From NCBI RefSeq assembly GCF_003610775.1, contig NZ_RAQO01000001.1, positions 62,001 to 126,000 of the forward strand: a DNA stretch of 64,000 nt, given 5' to 3'. The notes beneath the pieces are model-generated. The model saw only the letters and a list, made by a program, of their open reading frames with translations. It was not told the origin of the DNA and ran no database searches. Origin of the DNA: Alginatibacterium sediminis. Its GTDB lineage: Bacteria > Pseudomonadota > Gammaproteobacteria > Enterobacterales > Celerinatantimonadaceae. Below, in pieces: positions 55,855 to 64,000 of this stretch (positions are counted from its first letter, which is position 1; every line of letters begins with the position of its first letter). A program made the position numbers and the translations under genes.

Positions 55855-57330
55855 TTAGCGCAAACGGGCCGCATTTTTAAATCCAGAGCTTGGCATTGTA
55901 AATTGCACGCCACTAGATTGAACAGCCATATTCGCCGAAGATAATTGCGCTGAAACAGGGTAACTTAAACCATCAAATTGCAGCAATTTTTGGGCGGCGA
56001 TAATGTCATACCAACCCCGGCTACTACTTTGCGCTAGCTCAAAGCTCATTGGCATTTGTAAAATTTTAGCTAAAAATTGATGCGTTTTACCTGCTACAGG
56101 CTCGAAGATAAGAAGCTCACAACTTGCTTTATTGCACCAATTTAAATAAGTCAGAATTTCTTGACGGCCGTCACCATTAAGATCGAACTTCCACCATAGG
56201 TAACGTTCGCCACGAGGCCTTGTCCGATGTAATTTGAAATAGCGTTGCAGTGCTTGCTCAACTTGCGGATCGTATTGATTGCTAGCTACCAGCGTTTGCG
56301 CTGACAATACTGGTAAATTTATCTCGCCGCTGCTGTTTGGTCTTGAGCTAGGTTGGTCTACCCGCATCAGCGTTTGTTGCCACGGTAGTACGGCTAAACC
56401 AAGGCTTAGGTCCTCAAGAGGGCTAAGCTGTTGGCCATCCCAACGCATTCTGAGACGCTTATCGATACTCCCGTCAGAATTGAGTAGTACCAAATCAATA
56501 TCATCTACCGACACCACATACCAAAAGCCTTGTGCACGATATGCCTCATTATTTGCTCTGCTTTGCAGCTCCCAGGACATACTCCAGTCATCATTTAATC
56601 GAAGTTGATGCCAATCTAATTCATCACCGGGAAAACTCTGATAAACCCCTTGCCATTGTTTCCCAACAGCATTGATTGGCAAACTTCCGCAACCACTAAA
56701 GGTATCTAAATCCAGCTTAAGCTCAGCGCGGTGTGCAAAGAAACTGCCAGCCATTGTGTCATAACAAGCACCTGGCGAAATGGTAAAGCTATTGCCTTCA
56801 GTTAGCTTCCAGCTGGTAACTCCTTGTGCAGTCTTCTGTTCAAGCACCTCAAGGTTACGACTTCTACTGATGCTACTGTACTTAAGCTCACTAGCATTAA
56901 CCTCAACGTTCCATGCAGGCTCATTTCCAAACGCAACAATTTGCTGATTATTATGACGGCAAGTATCCACTTCATTGGAAATAAAGTGCCAATAATTAGG
57001 TTGTATAACTGCTTTATCTTCGAGGACTGAAAACTGCCCTTTTAATTTGACAAAAGCTGGTCGCGCTTCGAAATTTTGCAGAACTTTCTGGTCTTTTTCA
57101 CTCAGTAATAATTGGAATTCGAGCGCATTGTCTTGCCTAGTACTGCAACTACGGAAATACCATTTCCCTTGCTCATAGTTGAGCTGCCCAAACAAATTCA
57201 GCACTGCACTTTCTATAGCTGCAACATTTGGCATTGAATCGTCTGGAGAATTGTCACTTTTAGGCTCACTAGTACACGCACTTAGTAAGCTTGTCGCGAC
57301 AACAAGCAAGGATAAAAGTAATTTCATCAA
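55855..57330 (-). CDS. Outer-membrane-type lipoprotein with META/COG3650-like domain
   Basis: The 491-residue protein has a lipobox at LLSAC near residue 19 (Cys +1), so it is lipid-anchored. The middle region has FGNEPAWNVEVNAS and a GACYDTMAGSFFAHRAELKLDL stretch similar to COG3650/META-type domains. The C-terminal WWKFDLNGDGRQEILTYLNW looks like an EF-hand or FG-GAP calcium-binding repeat. It may sense or bind envelope components; function unknown. It abuts the YhiN-family gene. Confidence 0.72.
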   Translation of the reverse strand: MMKLLLSLLVVATSLLSACTSEPKSDNSPDDSMPNVAAIESAVLNLFGQLNYEQGKWYFRSCSTRQDNALEFQLLLSEKDQKVLQNFEARPAFVKLKGQFSVLEDKAVIQPNYWHFISNEVDTCRHNNQQIVAFGNEPAWNVEVNASELKYSSISRSRNLEVLEQKTAQGVTSWKLTEGNSFTISPGACYDTMAGSFFAHRAELKLDLDTFSGCGSLPINAVGKQWQGVYQSFPGDELDWHQLRLNDDWSMSWELQSRANNEAYRAQGFWYVVSVDDIDLVLLNSDGSIDKRLRMRWDGQQLSPLEDLSLGLAVLPWQQTLMRVDQPSSRPNSSGEINLPVLSAQTLVASNQYDPQVEQALQRYFKLHRTRPRGERYLWWKFDLNGDGRQEILTYLNWCNKASCELLIFEPVAGKTHQFLAKILQMPMSFELAQSSSRGWYDIIAAQKLLQFDGLSYPVSAQLSSANMAVQSSGVQFTMPSSGFKNAARLR

Positions 57331-57361
57331 AACGTTCCTTGTAATTTAAGACATATAAGCA

Positions 57362-58153
57362 TCAGAATTGGTGCTGGTTTAGATACCAAGCAACACCATC
57401 TTCAGTGTTACTTTTAGTGCGCTCTAAATAGGGTAAGGCTTCTTTGAGTTTATAGTGGGCGTTTTCCATAACAATCCCCTTACCCGCAACTTCCAGCATT
57501 TCTTTGTCGTTAAAACCATCACCAAAGGCAATACAATCTTGCAAAGATAAGCCTTTAGATTCAACAACTTTACTTAATGCTATTCCTTTATTTGCACTAA
57601 CATTCATCACTTCTAAACAGTGCGGCAAAGAAAATGCAATGTTGAGACTTTCTCCGAATACAGCTTTTGCAGCCGCTTCAATATTCATCAGTTCGTCATG
57701 ATCACCAACAAAAAAGAGTTTAAGCACATTTGAGTGTTCAAATGTATCAAACGATGTGAGCTGGTATGCAAAGCCAGATTCGGTATGAAAAGTCTCCAAG
57801 CGACTATCGACTTCTTCAACAAACCAGGCGTCATCAGTGTAGAGATTACGGTGTGATTTAAAAGGCTTAGACAACTCTAGTAACTGACTGACTTGCGCTT
57901 GATCTAAGTTAGAGGAATAGAGTATTTCACCATCTTTATTATGTGCTTGAGCGCCATTAGAAGTAATTAAGTACATTGGAAAGCTAAAGTTTTTAGCGAT
58001 TTCTTTGACATCCAAGTAGTGGCGACCGGTGGCAATTACAAATTTGTCACCTTGTTCACGGCAACGTTCAACCACTTCTCTTGTAGCTTCGGAGATCCGA
58101 TGTTGCGGGTTAAGTAAAGTGCCATCGAGATCGGAAGCAATCAGTTTATACAT
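57362..58153 (-). CDS. Cof-type HAD hydrolase
   Basis: The 263-residue protein belongs to the HAD IIB phosphatases: motif I ASDLDGTLL, motif II ITSNGAQ, motif III Lys in NKGIALSK and motif IV FGDGFNDKEML. These act on sugar phosphates or pyridoxal phosphate. All catalytic residues are present. The exact member (YidA, YbjI, Cof) cannot be fixed from sequence alone. Confidence 0.92.
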   Translation of the reverse strand: MYKLIASDLDGTLLNPQHRISEATREVVERCREQGDKFVIATGRHYLDVKEIAKNFSFPMYLITSNGAQAHNKDGEILYSSNLDQAQVSQLLELSKPFKSHRNLYTDDAWFVEEVDSRLETFHTESGFAYQLTSFDTFEHSNVLKLFFVGDHDELMNIEAAAKAVFGESLNIAFSLPHCLEVMNVSANKGIALSKVVESKGLSLQDCIAFGDGFNDKEMLEVAGKGIVMENAHYKLKEALPYLERTKSNTEDGVAWYLNQHQF

Positions 58154-58196
58154 AATTTGACCTTAAGTTTATGCATCCAGTCATAGTAAAGCCGAG

Positions 58197-59270
58197 CTAC
58201 TTCCTGTGCTTAGCATAGAATTCAAATGTTAAATCTAAAACTTGAGAACGAATTGGATCGGTTTCAAAATACAGTTCATGCCATGCGCCTTCAATTACTG
58301 TGGCTTTTCCACCTTCACAAGCAGTACCAGCGTCCACAACGCTTTGGCAAAATCGGTCTTGTGCCGCATTATCAACGACTGTATCTAGCTGCGCTTGCAT
58401 AAGCAGTAACGGCGTTTTTTGTTGTTGTACTTGATCATAAATAGTCCCCATGGCAGCAATACAATTCTTTAACCAACGGTTACTAGGCCCACCAATTTGC
58501 AGTAAAGGCTGTTGATCGTAAATATCTTTAGAATATTCGTATCTCACTTTGCTGTGAGACAATTGATTATCTTCGAAGGCTGCTCGCTGATAATCAGCTT
58601 GACCAAAGGCATATCCGGTCTGACTTTCAAACCAACTATCCCAAATGCTCATCACACTGCTTAATCCAGAGACCAACCATTTAGGTAAGTTTCCAAAGTC
58701 GATACCATACATTGGAGCGCTCAAAACTGCTGCATCGAAAGTATCTGGATTTTGTTGCATGTAACGGGTACTTATTGCCCCCCCTAAACTATGACCAAGT
58801 AAAAATGTATTAGTGTAGTTTAAAGGGCTTACTTGGGTTTCAATGAGCTGTGAGAAATCGTCAACATAGTACTGAAAATCAGCCACATCACCGTATTGTC
58901 GATAAGCTGTTTCTCTATCCGAAAGACCTTGACCGCGATGATCGATAATAAAAACGTCAAAGCCTTGCATAAATAAATCGTAAGCAAGTTCGGTGTATTT
59001 TAAATAGCTTTCAGTACGTCCGGGAGAAACAACAATGGCACTATCAGCTTGCTCAGGATGGGAGATTACAACGAAATGGATGTTGAGCTCTTGTTGCCCA
59101 ACAAAGCTATCGGCTCTAGCGTGTTGCTTCCAAAACTCATCAATTTTTAATAACTGGTGTTCGAATTGTTGTTCACTGGAGTATTGCTGAGAATTTGAGG
59201 CTAAACCAAGCATAGGAACTCCAATACTAAACACTAAAGCAATAAGGCTATTTCCGATCCATGGACGCAT
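58197..59270 (-). CDS. Alpha/beta hydrolase, lysophospholipase (PldB)-like
   Basis: The 357-residue protein has an N-terminal signal (MRPWIGNSLIALVFSIGVPMLG), the serine nucleophile elbow LLGHSLGGAISTRYM near residue 164 and DHRGQGLSDR. A QLDTVVDN-type acid and a C-terminal AWHELYFE His follow. It resembles PldB-like monoacylglycerol or lysophospholipases. The signal peptide suggests a periplasmic form. Confidence 0.85.
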   Translation of the reverse strand: MRPWIGNSLIALVFSIGVPMLGLASNSQQYSSEQQFEHQLLKIDEFWKQHARADSFVGQQELNIHFVVISHPEQADSAIVVSPGRTESYLKYTELAYDLFMQGFDVFIIDHRGQGLSDRETAYRQYGDVADFQYYVDDFSQLIETQVSPLNYTNTFLLGHSLGGAISTRYMQQNPDTFDAAVLSAPMYGIDFGNLPKWLVSGLSSVMSIWDSWFESQTGYAFGQADYQRAAFEDNQLSHSKVRYEYSKDIYDQQPLLQIGGPSNRWLKNCIAAMGTIYDQVQQQKTPLLLMQAQLDTVVDNAAQDRFCQSVVDAGTACEGGKATVIEGAWHELYFETDPIRSQVLDLTFEFYAKHRK

Positions 59271-59304
59271 GTTGTTTACCCTTGCGAAAAAATGAATCTA
59301 TAGT

Positions 59305-59766
59305 TTAACTGGAAATACCGAATCCAACACGTGCAAAAGCCGCCAACATTGGAATTAACATCAACGCAGCGAGTTCAAATCGGATGCACCATAGTACGGC
59401 AGTATGTTGTCGATAGCTTATCATCGACGGTTGGCCCTGTTTTAGCTCTTTTCGCCAACGATAGAAAGTAAAGGCTGGGTACAGCGAACACAGTACAAAA
59501 ACTATGAAAATCTGCAACTTAAGCATAAACACACTGCTTTCGAGTAATCTCAGCATTTCGGGTTCAAAGACGTACAAGCGGAGCATCCCTGAACTGGCAA
59601 TCAGAAGTAGGGAAAAGGCATGCACACTGGCTGAAGTGAGTAAGCGCCGCACGTCGGTTTCACTTAAGCCACTACCAAATAGAAAAAATTGCGCATACAA
59701 AGAACCCGATAACGACACGATTGCCGTAACGTGTAAGCCCTCGTTAATTGCCGCAGCTATGCTCAT
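59305..59766 (-). CDS. DUF2214 family membrane protein
   Basis: A 153-residue protein with four hydrophobic helices (about 8-30, 45-65, 75-98, 125-150). The pattern of GLHVTAIVSLSGSLYAQFF and YVFEPEMLRLLESSVFMLK fits the small DUF2214 membrane family. Function is unknown. It is one of a row of minus-strand genes. Confidence 0.7.
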   Translation of the reverse strand: MSIAAAINEGLHVTAIVSLSGSLYAQFFLFGSGLSETDVRRLLTSASVHAFSLLLIASSGMLRLYVFEPEMLRLLESSVFMLKLQIFIVFVLCSLYPAFTFYRWRKELKQGQPSMISYRQHTAVLWCIRFELAALMLIPMLAAFARVGFGISS

Positions 59767-59870
59767 GTATTGCCGATCTCCATGGTCTAAGAATCACGTC
59801 AGTGATAGCCTTTGCAAATTAAGTTGACGCAAGCTACCAGAACTTTCCGACAAAGCCAATAGCCACACAT

Positions 59871-60254
59871 CTAGAGCGGTGAATTAAACTCAATCTCTAA
59901 TTCGGGATTAGTGAACAAAATTAGTCGACTGCCTTGTAGATGAAGCTGGCCTTGTACTCCTTCATCTATAGATTGATACTGCTGTTCATTAACTTCGAAT
60001 TTTCGCGTTTCACCACCTTCAGCTGGCGAAAAAAACAAATAAAATGGACCAGCACCTTGCCTGGAGTCCTTAGAGAATAAATGTTCTACATTGTCGCGTT
60101 TAGATTGCCCATAACACTGTTTGTTACTTAACACTGCTTCCACGATTCGAAGTTCTTGATTGGCGTCCCACTGGCGCTGCTTCTGTTTTCGTCGAGCATG
60201 AACCAAGCCAAAAGCAACGAAAATAACCGCGAGTCCAATAAACCATCCAGGCAT
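59871..60254 (-). CDS. Hypothetical membrane-anchored protein
   Basis: The 127-residue protein has one N-terminal hydrophobic helix (PGWFIGLAVIFVAFGLVHA) followed by basic residues RRKQKQRQ and a small cytoplasmic-type domain with KFEVNEQQYQSIDEG. No family recognised. It lies 32 bases before the amidohydrolase gene's end on the same strand, so they may be linked. Confidence 0.6.
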   Translation of the reverse strand: MPGWFIGLAVIFVAFGLVHARRKQKQRQWDANQELRIVEAVLSNKQCYGQSKRDNVEHLFSKDSRQGAGPFYLFFSPAEGGETRKFEVNEQQYQSIDEGVQGQLHLQGSRLILFTNPELEIEFNSPL

Positions 60255-60286
60255 CTTGTATCCTTATTATTAGTTACGCTTAGGCA

Positions 60287-61315
60287 TCACTTCGGTGTTT
60301 GTGCCGCTGGAAGCAAACGTAAAAAGTTAGTGTGAGCAAGCTGGTTAGCTACCTCACTTGAAAGCGCGTCCAGTAAAGTATTAAACGTACGCAGCTCTTT
60401 GCCAATATTGCTGAAGTTTCCAACTAAATCAGATCCCAAAACGAAGCGATGAGGGTATGCGTTTATCAGTTTAAGCCACTCGTTCTTGGGCCGCCCTTTG
60501 CTATCCAAAATATAGTCATCCAATACGCTCCAAGACAGATCAATATACAAATTAGGGTACTGATTTAACAAGCGAGCAAGCAGCTTATCCAAATCATCCA
60601 AAATAACGCCTCGATTAACCGCAGCTGATGTTCCAGCATGTGCCCAAATAAATATCGTTTGGGGATGACGTTGTAATGCTCGCTCCATCTCGGACAGGTA
60701 CTGAGGTTCATGGATACGCGAACTGGTGAGATTGCTGTGTATATTTACTGGCATTCGATGCTTTGCGGCTAAATCAAACACGGCTCGCAATGCTTCATGG
60801 TCAGCCGTTGCAGTCTCGCCGTAAGTTAACGCGGTTAAATCATCATGCCGTGTTATTACTTCCCCAATACCTTGCCAAAGCCCAGGGTAAAGCTCTAGCA
60901 TAAGCTCTACATGGTTCACTGCATTTAAATCACTAGGGTTGAAGCCAGTAATAAAGGGGTGAAACCGTTGCTGCTGTGACTTTGGTAGAGATAGAACTGC
61001 CCGTGCTACAATAACGTCGGTTGCGCTATACCAATATACAGCGCCATCATCAGCCATATAGTATTTGGGTTTTCGTGGTGACTTTTGGTCCCATTTTTTT
61101 ATCGGACCAAGTCCTGTCAACATCGCGCTGCTCACATTGTTTTTATCCATGGCCTTTATTAGCGCTTGGATCCCTTCACTTTCTTGGAAAAAATTCACAT
61201 AGTGAAGGTGAGCATCGGTATATTGATAACTTCGGGCTTGGGCCTGAACACTAGCAAGGTTTAATCCAAACCAAGCGATAAAAAGAAAGCAGGAATATCG
61301 AATTAAAGGATTCAC
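60287..61315 (-). CDS. Exported amidohydrolase-family protein
   Basis: The 342-residue protein has a signal peptide (NPLIRYSCFLFIAWFGLNLASVQAQA) and a metal-dependent hydrolase fold of the amidohydrolase-2 type: DAHLHYVN near residue 34, NIHSNL, FIWAHAGT and VLGSDLVG give the His and Asp ligands. The GTG at 61315 with GGAG 8 bases upstream is chosen, because the longer frame overlaps the divergent ydbH start. The substrate is unknown. Confidence 0.8.
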   Translation of the reverse strand: MNPLIRYSCFLFIAWFGLNLASVQAQARSYQYTDAHLHYVNFFQESEGIQALIKAMDKNNVSSAMLTGLGPIKKWDQKSPRKPKYYMADDGAVYWYSATDVIVARAVLSLPKSQQQRFHPFITGFNPSDLNAVNHVELMLELYPGLWQGIGEVITRHDDLTALTYGETATADHEALRAVFDLAAKHRMPVNIHSNLTSSRIHEPQYLSEMERALQRHPQTIFIWAHAGTSAAVNRGVILDDLDKLLARLLNQYPNLYIDLSWSVLDDYILDSKGRPKNEWLKLINAYPHRFVLGSDLVGNFSNIGKELRTFNTLLDALSSEVANQLAHTNFLRLLPAAQTPK

Positions 61316-61334
61316 GCCAAGGTCTCCGTATAAA

Positions 61335-63035
61335 ATGTGGGCCAGAGTTCTACTCTGGATACTGTGCCTTGTTTCAACACCCACGCTTAATGCTCAGAAT
61401 GTATTCTCATTAGAGAACTTTGAATGGGCTGATTGCCCTGAGCTGCAAATAGATGGCATAACTACTCAGTTAGCAACAAGTCTACAAATCCACATTACAA
61501 ATCTCAATCTCGATACACAATGTTTGCAAAATTCAACCAGCAATCAGCCCTTAAACCGAGAAACCCTAAAAGCTTTAATTCAAAGCTCGCTGAATCAGAT
61601 CCAAAACCTCGGTAGTCAGCTTCCAGACTTTAATCTTAGCATTGAAAACCTAAGCATCGTTGATGCTACGCGCAGTTATCACACAAAACTGTATCTAAGC
61701 CATGATGCCGGGCACTTCGATTTAAAACTTAATAGCAAACAAGGTTTAGAGCTTGAAGCCCTTATAGACGCGCAGCAATTGTCAATCAACAAGCTTCGTG
61801 TAGACGAGGGCTTTCTAAAGTCCTTTGGCTTCAGCCTTGCTGACGAACTAAGCAGCATTGCGCTTCAGGGGTCACTATGGCCTCAATTATCGCTCAAGGC
61901 GCAAACCCGTTTAAGAAAACCTTCTCAGTCCATCAACCTTAGTATCAAACACTGGGAAAATAGTCTTATTAAACTTGAGAGTAAAACAGATTTTAATTTT
62001 CAACAATGGTTACTGCCGGTTTTTAGCATCTCTATAAAAGAGCAAGGAACTTGGTCCGCCTCTGCCCCAGAACTGCAACTCAGTGCTCAAGGAACTTGGC
62101 ATTGGCCGACTATGGGACACATCAACACACTTAAAACTACGGGCACTCTAAAAGCAAACTACAATCCGCTATGGTTGAATTACATACCTAATTTAGAGTT
62201 CCCTAAAGCGCTGCAACTGTTAAATGCTGCCATCAATGGATCATGGCAGAGTCAAGGACTTCATCTGCCTGAACTCAAGCTTGCGTTATCCGATGGACAT
62301 GCGCTTTGGGACGACATCAGTATTGATGGCTTAAACATTGAATCTAAAGCAACACAAAACTCTCAAGGTTTGTGGACTCATCAAGGACAACTAAAACTTC
62401 ATCAGCTTGATATTGGTGTACCCGTTACAGATATTCACGCCCAATGGTGGCAAGCTCTAGCACGCCCCATTGATGATATCAGCGCTTTACGTGTGCAAGC
62501 CTTAAAGTTTGAAGTCTTACAAGGCATATTTAGTATTCCTAGCTTACATCTTCCACTTCCGAGTCAAGCTTCTCTTAGTTTTCGTAACTTAGAGATGAGT
62601 CAGCTCACTCAATTGTATCCTGATTTGTCCTTAGCGGCTCAGGGTACACTGCGGGGTCAACTTCCACTGGAACTTAGCCAACAAGGCCTGAGCATACACG
62701 ATGGACATGTAAGGCTCGATCCAGCACGTGGTTATGTGCGTTTAAGCCATCCCAGCGTACTAGAGATGAAGACTCAACATCAAAGTTTGGATTTTTCCTT
62801 AAGTTTGCTTGAAGATTTTAGCTTTGAACAGCTGCACGCAGATGTTAGTTTAAGTACAGAAGGTGAAATGAGTTTTGCAGCGCGTATTCAAGGATTTAAC
62901 CAAAGCGTGACACCGCGGCGTATTGACTTGAACTATACTCACCAAGAAAACATCTATCAGCTGATGCGCAGTTTGCGAATTGGCGATGAACTATCAGGAA
63001 AACTTCAAGAATGGATCGATCGCTATTCAAATTAG
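61335..63035 (+). CDS. ydbH: YdbH-like AsmA-family envelope protein
   Basis: YdbH, TamB and YhdP are AsmA-like bridges that move phospholipids to the outer membrane. This product is 566 residues, shorter than E. coli YdbH (879). It has an N-terminal signal-like segment (MWARVLLWILCLVSTPTLN). The C-terminal part includes LSFRNLEMSQLTQLYPDLSLAAQGTLRGQLPLEL and RDLNYTHQENIYQLMRSL-type blocks (here RIDLNYTHQENIYQLM), seen in the YdbH family. The assignment rests on ynbE and ydbL following. The overlap with ynbE by 25 bases indicates coupling. Confidence 0.8.
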   Translation: MWARVLLWILCLVSTPTLNAQNVFSLENFEWADCPELQIDGITTQLATSLQIHITNLNLDTQCLQNSTSNQPLNRETLKALIQSSLNQIQNLGSQLPDFNLSIENLSIVDATRSYHTKLYLSHDAGHFDLKLNSKQGLELEALIDAQQLSINKLRVDEGFLKSFGFSLADELSSIALQGSLWPQLSLKAQTRLRKPSQSINLSIKHWENSLIKLESKTDFNFQQWLLPVFSISIKEQGTWSASAPELQLSAQGTWHWPTMGHINTLKTTGTLKANYNPLWLNYIPNLEFPKALQLLNAAINGSWQSQGLHLPELKLALSDGHALWDDISIDGLNIESKATQNSQGLWTHQGQLKLHQLDIGVPVTDIHAQWWQALARPIDDISALRVQALKFEVLQGIFSIPSLHLPLPSQASLSFRNLEMSQLTQLYPDLSLAAQGTLRGQLPLELSQQGLSIHDGHVRLDPARGYVRLSHPSVLEMKTQHQSLDFSLSLLEDFSFEQLHADVSLSTEGEMSFAARIQGFNQSVTPRRIDLNYTHQENIYQLMRSLRIGDELSGKLQEWIDRYSN

Positions 63036-63208
63036 GAATAATTGCAAGCCTACTGGCTTTGGCAAGCGTTGCCTGTGCACCTCGCGTTGAAGTTGCAGTA
63101 GACAAACCAATAACCGTTAATCTCAACGTGAAAATAGATCACGAAATTCGAGTTCGAGTTGATAAACAGCTTGATGATATCTTCAGTGACGACAGCGGAC
63201 TGTTTTAG
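63011..63208 (+). CDS. ynbE: YnbE family lipoprotein
   Basis: The 65-residue protein carries a lipoprotein-type signal ending in SVAC (near residue 22; Ser at -3 is not the usual Leu), then PRVEVAVDKPITVNLNVKIDHE, very close to E. coli YnbE. YnbE forms beta-strand pairs with YdbH at the outer membrane. The start is inside the ydbH frame. It is followed by ydbL after 9 bases. Confidence 0.9.
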   Translation: MDRSLFKLGIIASLLALASVACAPRVEVAVDKPITVNLNVKIDHEIRVRVDKQLDDIFSDDSGLF

Positions 63209-63217
63209 GAGGCAATG

Positions 63218-63538
63218 ATGCATTTTAATAAAATTTTAGCTTTTTTACTTCTGGCACTTAGCCTTCAAGCTCATGCTTTAAGCCTTGATGAAGCGAAGCA
63301 AAATGGCTGGATCGGCGAACAAACTAATGGCTTATTAGGGATTGTGAGTCATTCCAAAGAAGTCGGTAGCCTGGTCACTGATATAAATACCAAACGCCTA
63401 GCTCAGTATCAGAAAATAGCTCAGCAAAACGGCTTAAGTATTGATCAAGTCTCTGTTTTAGCCGGTAAAAAGGCGATAGAGCGCAGTGACAGTGGTGAGT
63501 ATATACAAAATGCTGCTGGGGATTGGATTAAGAAGTGA
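63218..63538 (+). CDS. ydbL: YdbL family periplasmic protein (DUF1318)
   Basis: The 106-residue protein has a signal peptide (MHFNKILAFLLLALSLQAHA) and the YdbL pattern LDEAKQNGWIGEQTNGLLG with INTKRLAQYQKIAQQNG. YdbL helps the YdbH-YnbE complex. AGGAGG at 63207-63212 favours the ATG at 63218 over the one three bases earlier. The ydbH-ynbE-ydbL order is as in E. coli. Confidence 0.93.
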   Translation: MHFNKILAFLLLALSLQAHALSLDEAKQNGWIGEQTNGLLGIVSHSKEVGSLVTDINTKRLAQYQKIAQQNGLSIDQVSVLAGKKAIERSDSGEYIQNAAGDWIKK

Positions 63539-63546
63539 TTAATACT

Positions 63547-63576
63547 ATAAGGGCTTGTTGTACAACAAGCCCTTAT
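63547..63576. terminator. Perfect 30-bp palindrome (terminator-like) after ydbL
   Basis: ATAAGGGCTTGTTGT and its exact complement ACAACAAGCCCTTAT make a continuous palindrome with no loop, between convergent genes. No long T run follows, so it could be a weak terminator or a binding site. Confidence 0.6.
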
Positions 63577-63588
63577 GAAAATTACTAA

Positions 63589-63777
63589 TTAAAGGTGCTG
63601 TTGAGAAAACCCTTCAGAGTGATGTAATTGGCTCTGCACTTGCTGCGGATCTAAGCCAAGCTCTACGCAGGCTTCACTAAACGATTTACCCGCATGACAC
63701 ATCAGCATATCGATGGCGGGCATCATCTCATTGAGGCCACGCTGCGCACCTAGCCCATGTATTTGTTCCTTGTCCAT
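63589..63777 (-). CDS. Small hypothetical protein
   Basis: The 62-residue product (MDKEQIHGLGAQRGLNEMMP start, then SFSEACVELGLDPQQVQSQL) has no known family to me; the second part could be a helix-turn-helix. GAGGGG lies 6 bases upstream of the ATG, supporting translation. It is convergent with ydbL. Function unknown. Confidence 0.55.
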   Translation of the reverse strand: MDKEQIHGLGAQRGLNEMMPAIDMLMCHAGKSFSEACVELGLDPQQVQSQLHHSEGFSQQHL

Positions 63778-63854
63778 TGCTAGCCCCTCAGCTTTTTATA
63801 CGTTACCCATCACTTTGGCACACAATCCATGATCATATGGGTGATCAATCTCAC

Positions 63855-63885
63855 ATTAGACGGTCAGACCATACCAATGTCTAAT
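63855..63885. promoter_or_regulatory. FadR-like operator candidate
   Basis: GGTCAGACC at 63862-63870 is the core of the GntR/FadR-type operator (TGGTCTGACCA on the other strand matches 10 of 11). It sits inside a wider ATTAGAC...GTCTAAT inverted repeat. It lies upstream of the small minus-strand gene and of whatever follows the window to the right. Confidence 0.4.
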
Positions 63886-64000
63886 CTTCGGTGAACTTAT
63901 ACCAATCCCATTATATTTTTGGTCTTTTACTTGTTGTACTAAAACGCTTAGCTTTAGGAAGAACTCGCGGTTATTAGACTTCTAATGACAAGAGTTATGA

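Noticed and set aside
61316-61384. Longer N-terminus of the amidohydrolase gene
   Set aside because: It would overlap the divergent ydbH start and hide the signal peptide; GTG at 61315 has a good ribosome site.
1-64000. CRISPR arrays, tRNA or rRNA genes, transposases and phage integrases
   Set aside because: No regular repeats, cloverleaf with a T-loop GTTCGA context, or recombinase motifs were found on reading the intergenic regions and proteins.

Overview
The window is chromosomal DNA of a Gram-negative gammaproteobacterium, most likely a marine Alteromonadales- or Vibrio-like lineage. The evidence is the gene order and proteins. The block yicC / rph-pyrE / slmA-dut-coaBC / radC / rpmB-rpmG / mutM / coaD / LPS core genes / hldD / kbl-tdh follows the classical enterobacterial neighbourhood. 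kdkA with an opsX-like heptosyltransferase, FabV, a DUF3316-like protein, CheV and a peroxiredoxin-glutaredoxin fusion point to Vibrio, Pasteurellaceae or marine Alteromonadales relatives. The base composition looks AT-leaning. No rRNA, tRNA, CRISPR array, transposase or integrase was recognised.

Layout. 1-4.4 kb: the end of a defence or accessory segment, with a cut-off winged-helix gene, an McrB-like AAA+ protein and a DUF2357/PD-(D/E)XK nuclease partner. 4.4-13.6 kb: conserved housekeeping genes (YicC, RNase PH, PyrE, MscS, SlmA, Dut, CoaBC, RadC, L28, L33, MutM). 13.7-21.7 kb: LPS inner-core genes (four-gene GT9/WaaA/WaaF/HldD set, KdkA, Ugd) with coaD among them. 21.8-24.8 kb: a TetR regulator and the threonine-degradation pair kbl-tdh. 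24.9-32.4 kb: a variable LPS outer-core region, including a tightly packed seven-gene minus-strand operon (two GT25, an O-antigen-ligase-like protein, GT90, a GT-A enzyme, GT9, GT4) that looks more AT-rich than its flanks. 32.6-36.5 kb: a GGDEF/EAL receptor and rsmJ. 36.7-40.2 kb: fabV, a disulfide reductase and a peroxiredoxin-glutaredoxin, a candidate thiol redox group. 40.4-42.7 kb: cheV, a GNAT and an Mpo1-like protein. 42.8-46.2 kb: a TctABC tricarboxylate-type transporter with an extra small gene. 46.6-50.0 kb: a MerR regulator, a copper-type P-ATPase and a tiny membrane peptide. 50.1-54.5 kb: a Cache-GGDEF protein, a DUF1254/1214 protein with a divergent LysR gene, and a small periplasmic protein. 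54.6-61.3 kb: a run of minus-strand genes (flavoprotein, lipoprotein, HAD phosphatase, lysophospholipase-like, DUF2214, small membrane protein, amidohydrolase). 61.3-63.5 kb: ydbH-ynbE-ydbL, the envelope lipid-transport set. The end holds a small unknown gene and a FadR-like operator candidate.

How it fits together. The LPS genes suggest an inner core built on one phosphorylated Kdo (WaaA, KdkA, OpsX), extended by WaaF and then by a strain-variable outer core. The most interesting unexplained group is fabV / disulfide reductase / Prx-Grx: the reductase ends in a C-x-x-C tail resembling the C-terminal relay of large thioredoxin reductases and sits next to a peroxidase fusion that needs a reductant. 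The McrB/DUF2357 pair at the left edge is the clearest defence system. All assignments come from reading the sequence; no database search was possible.
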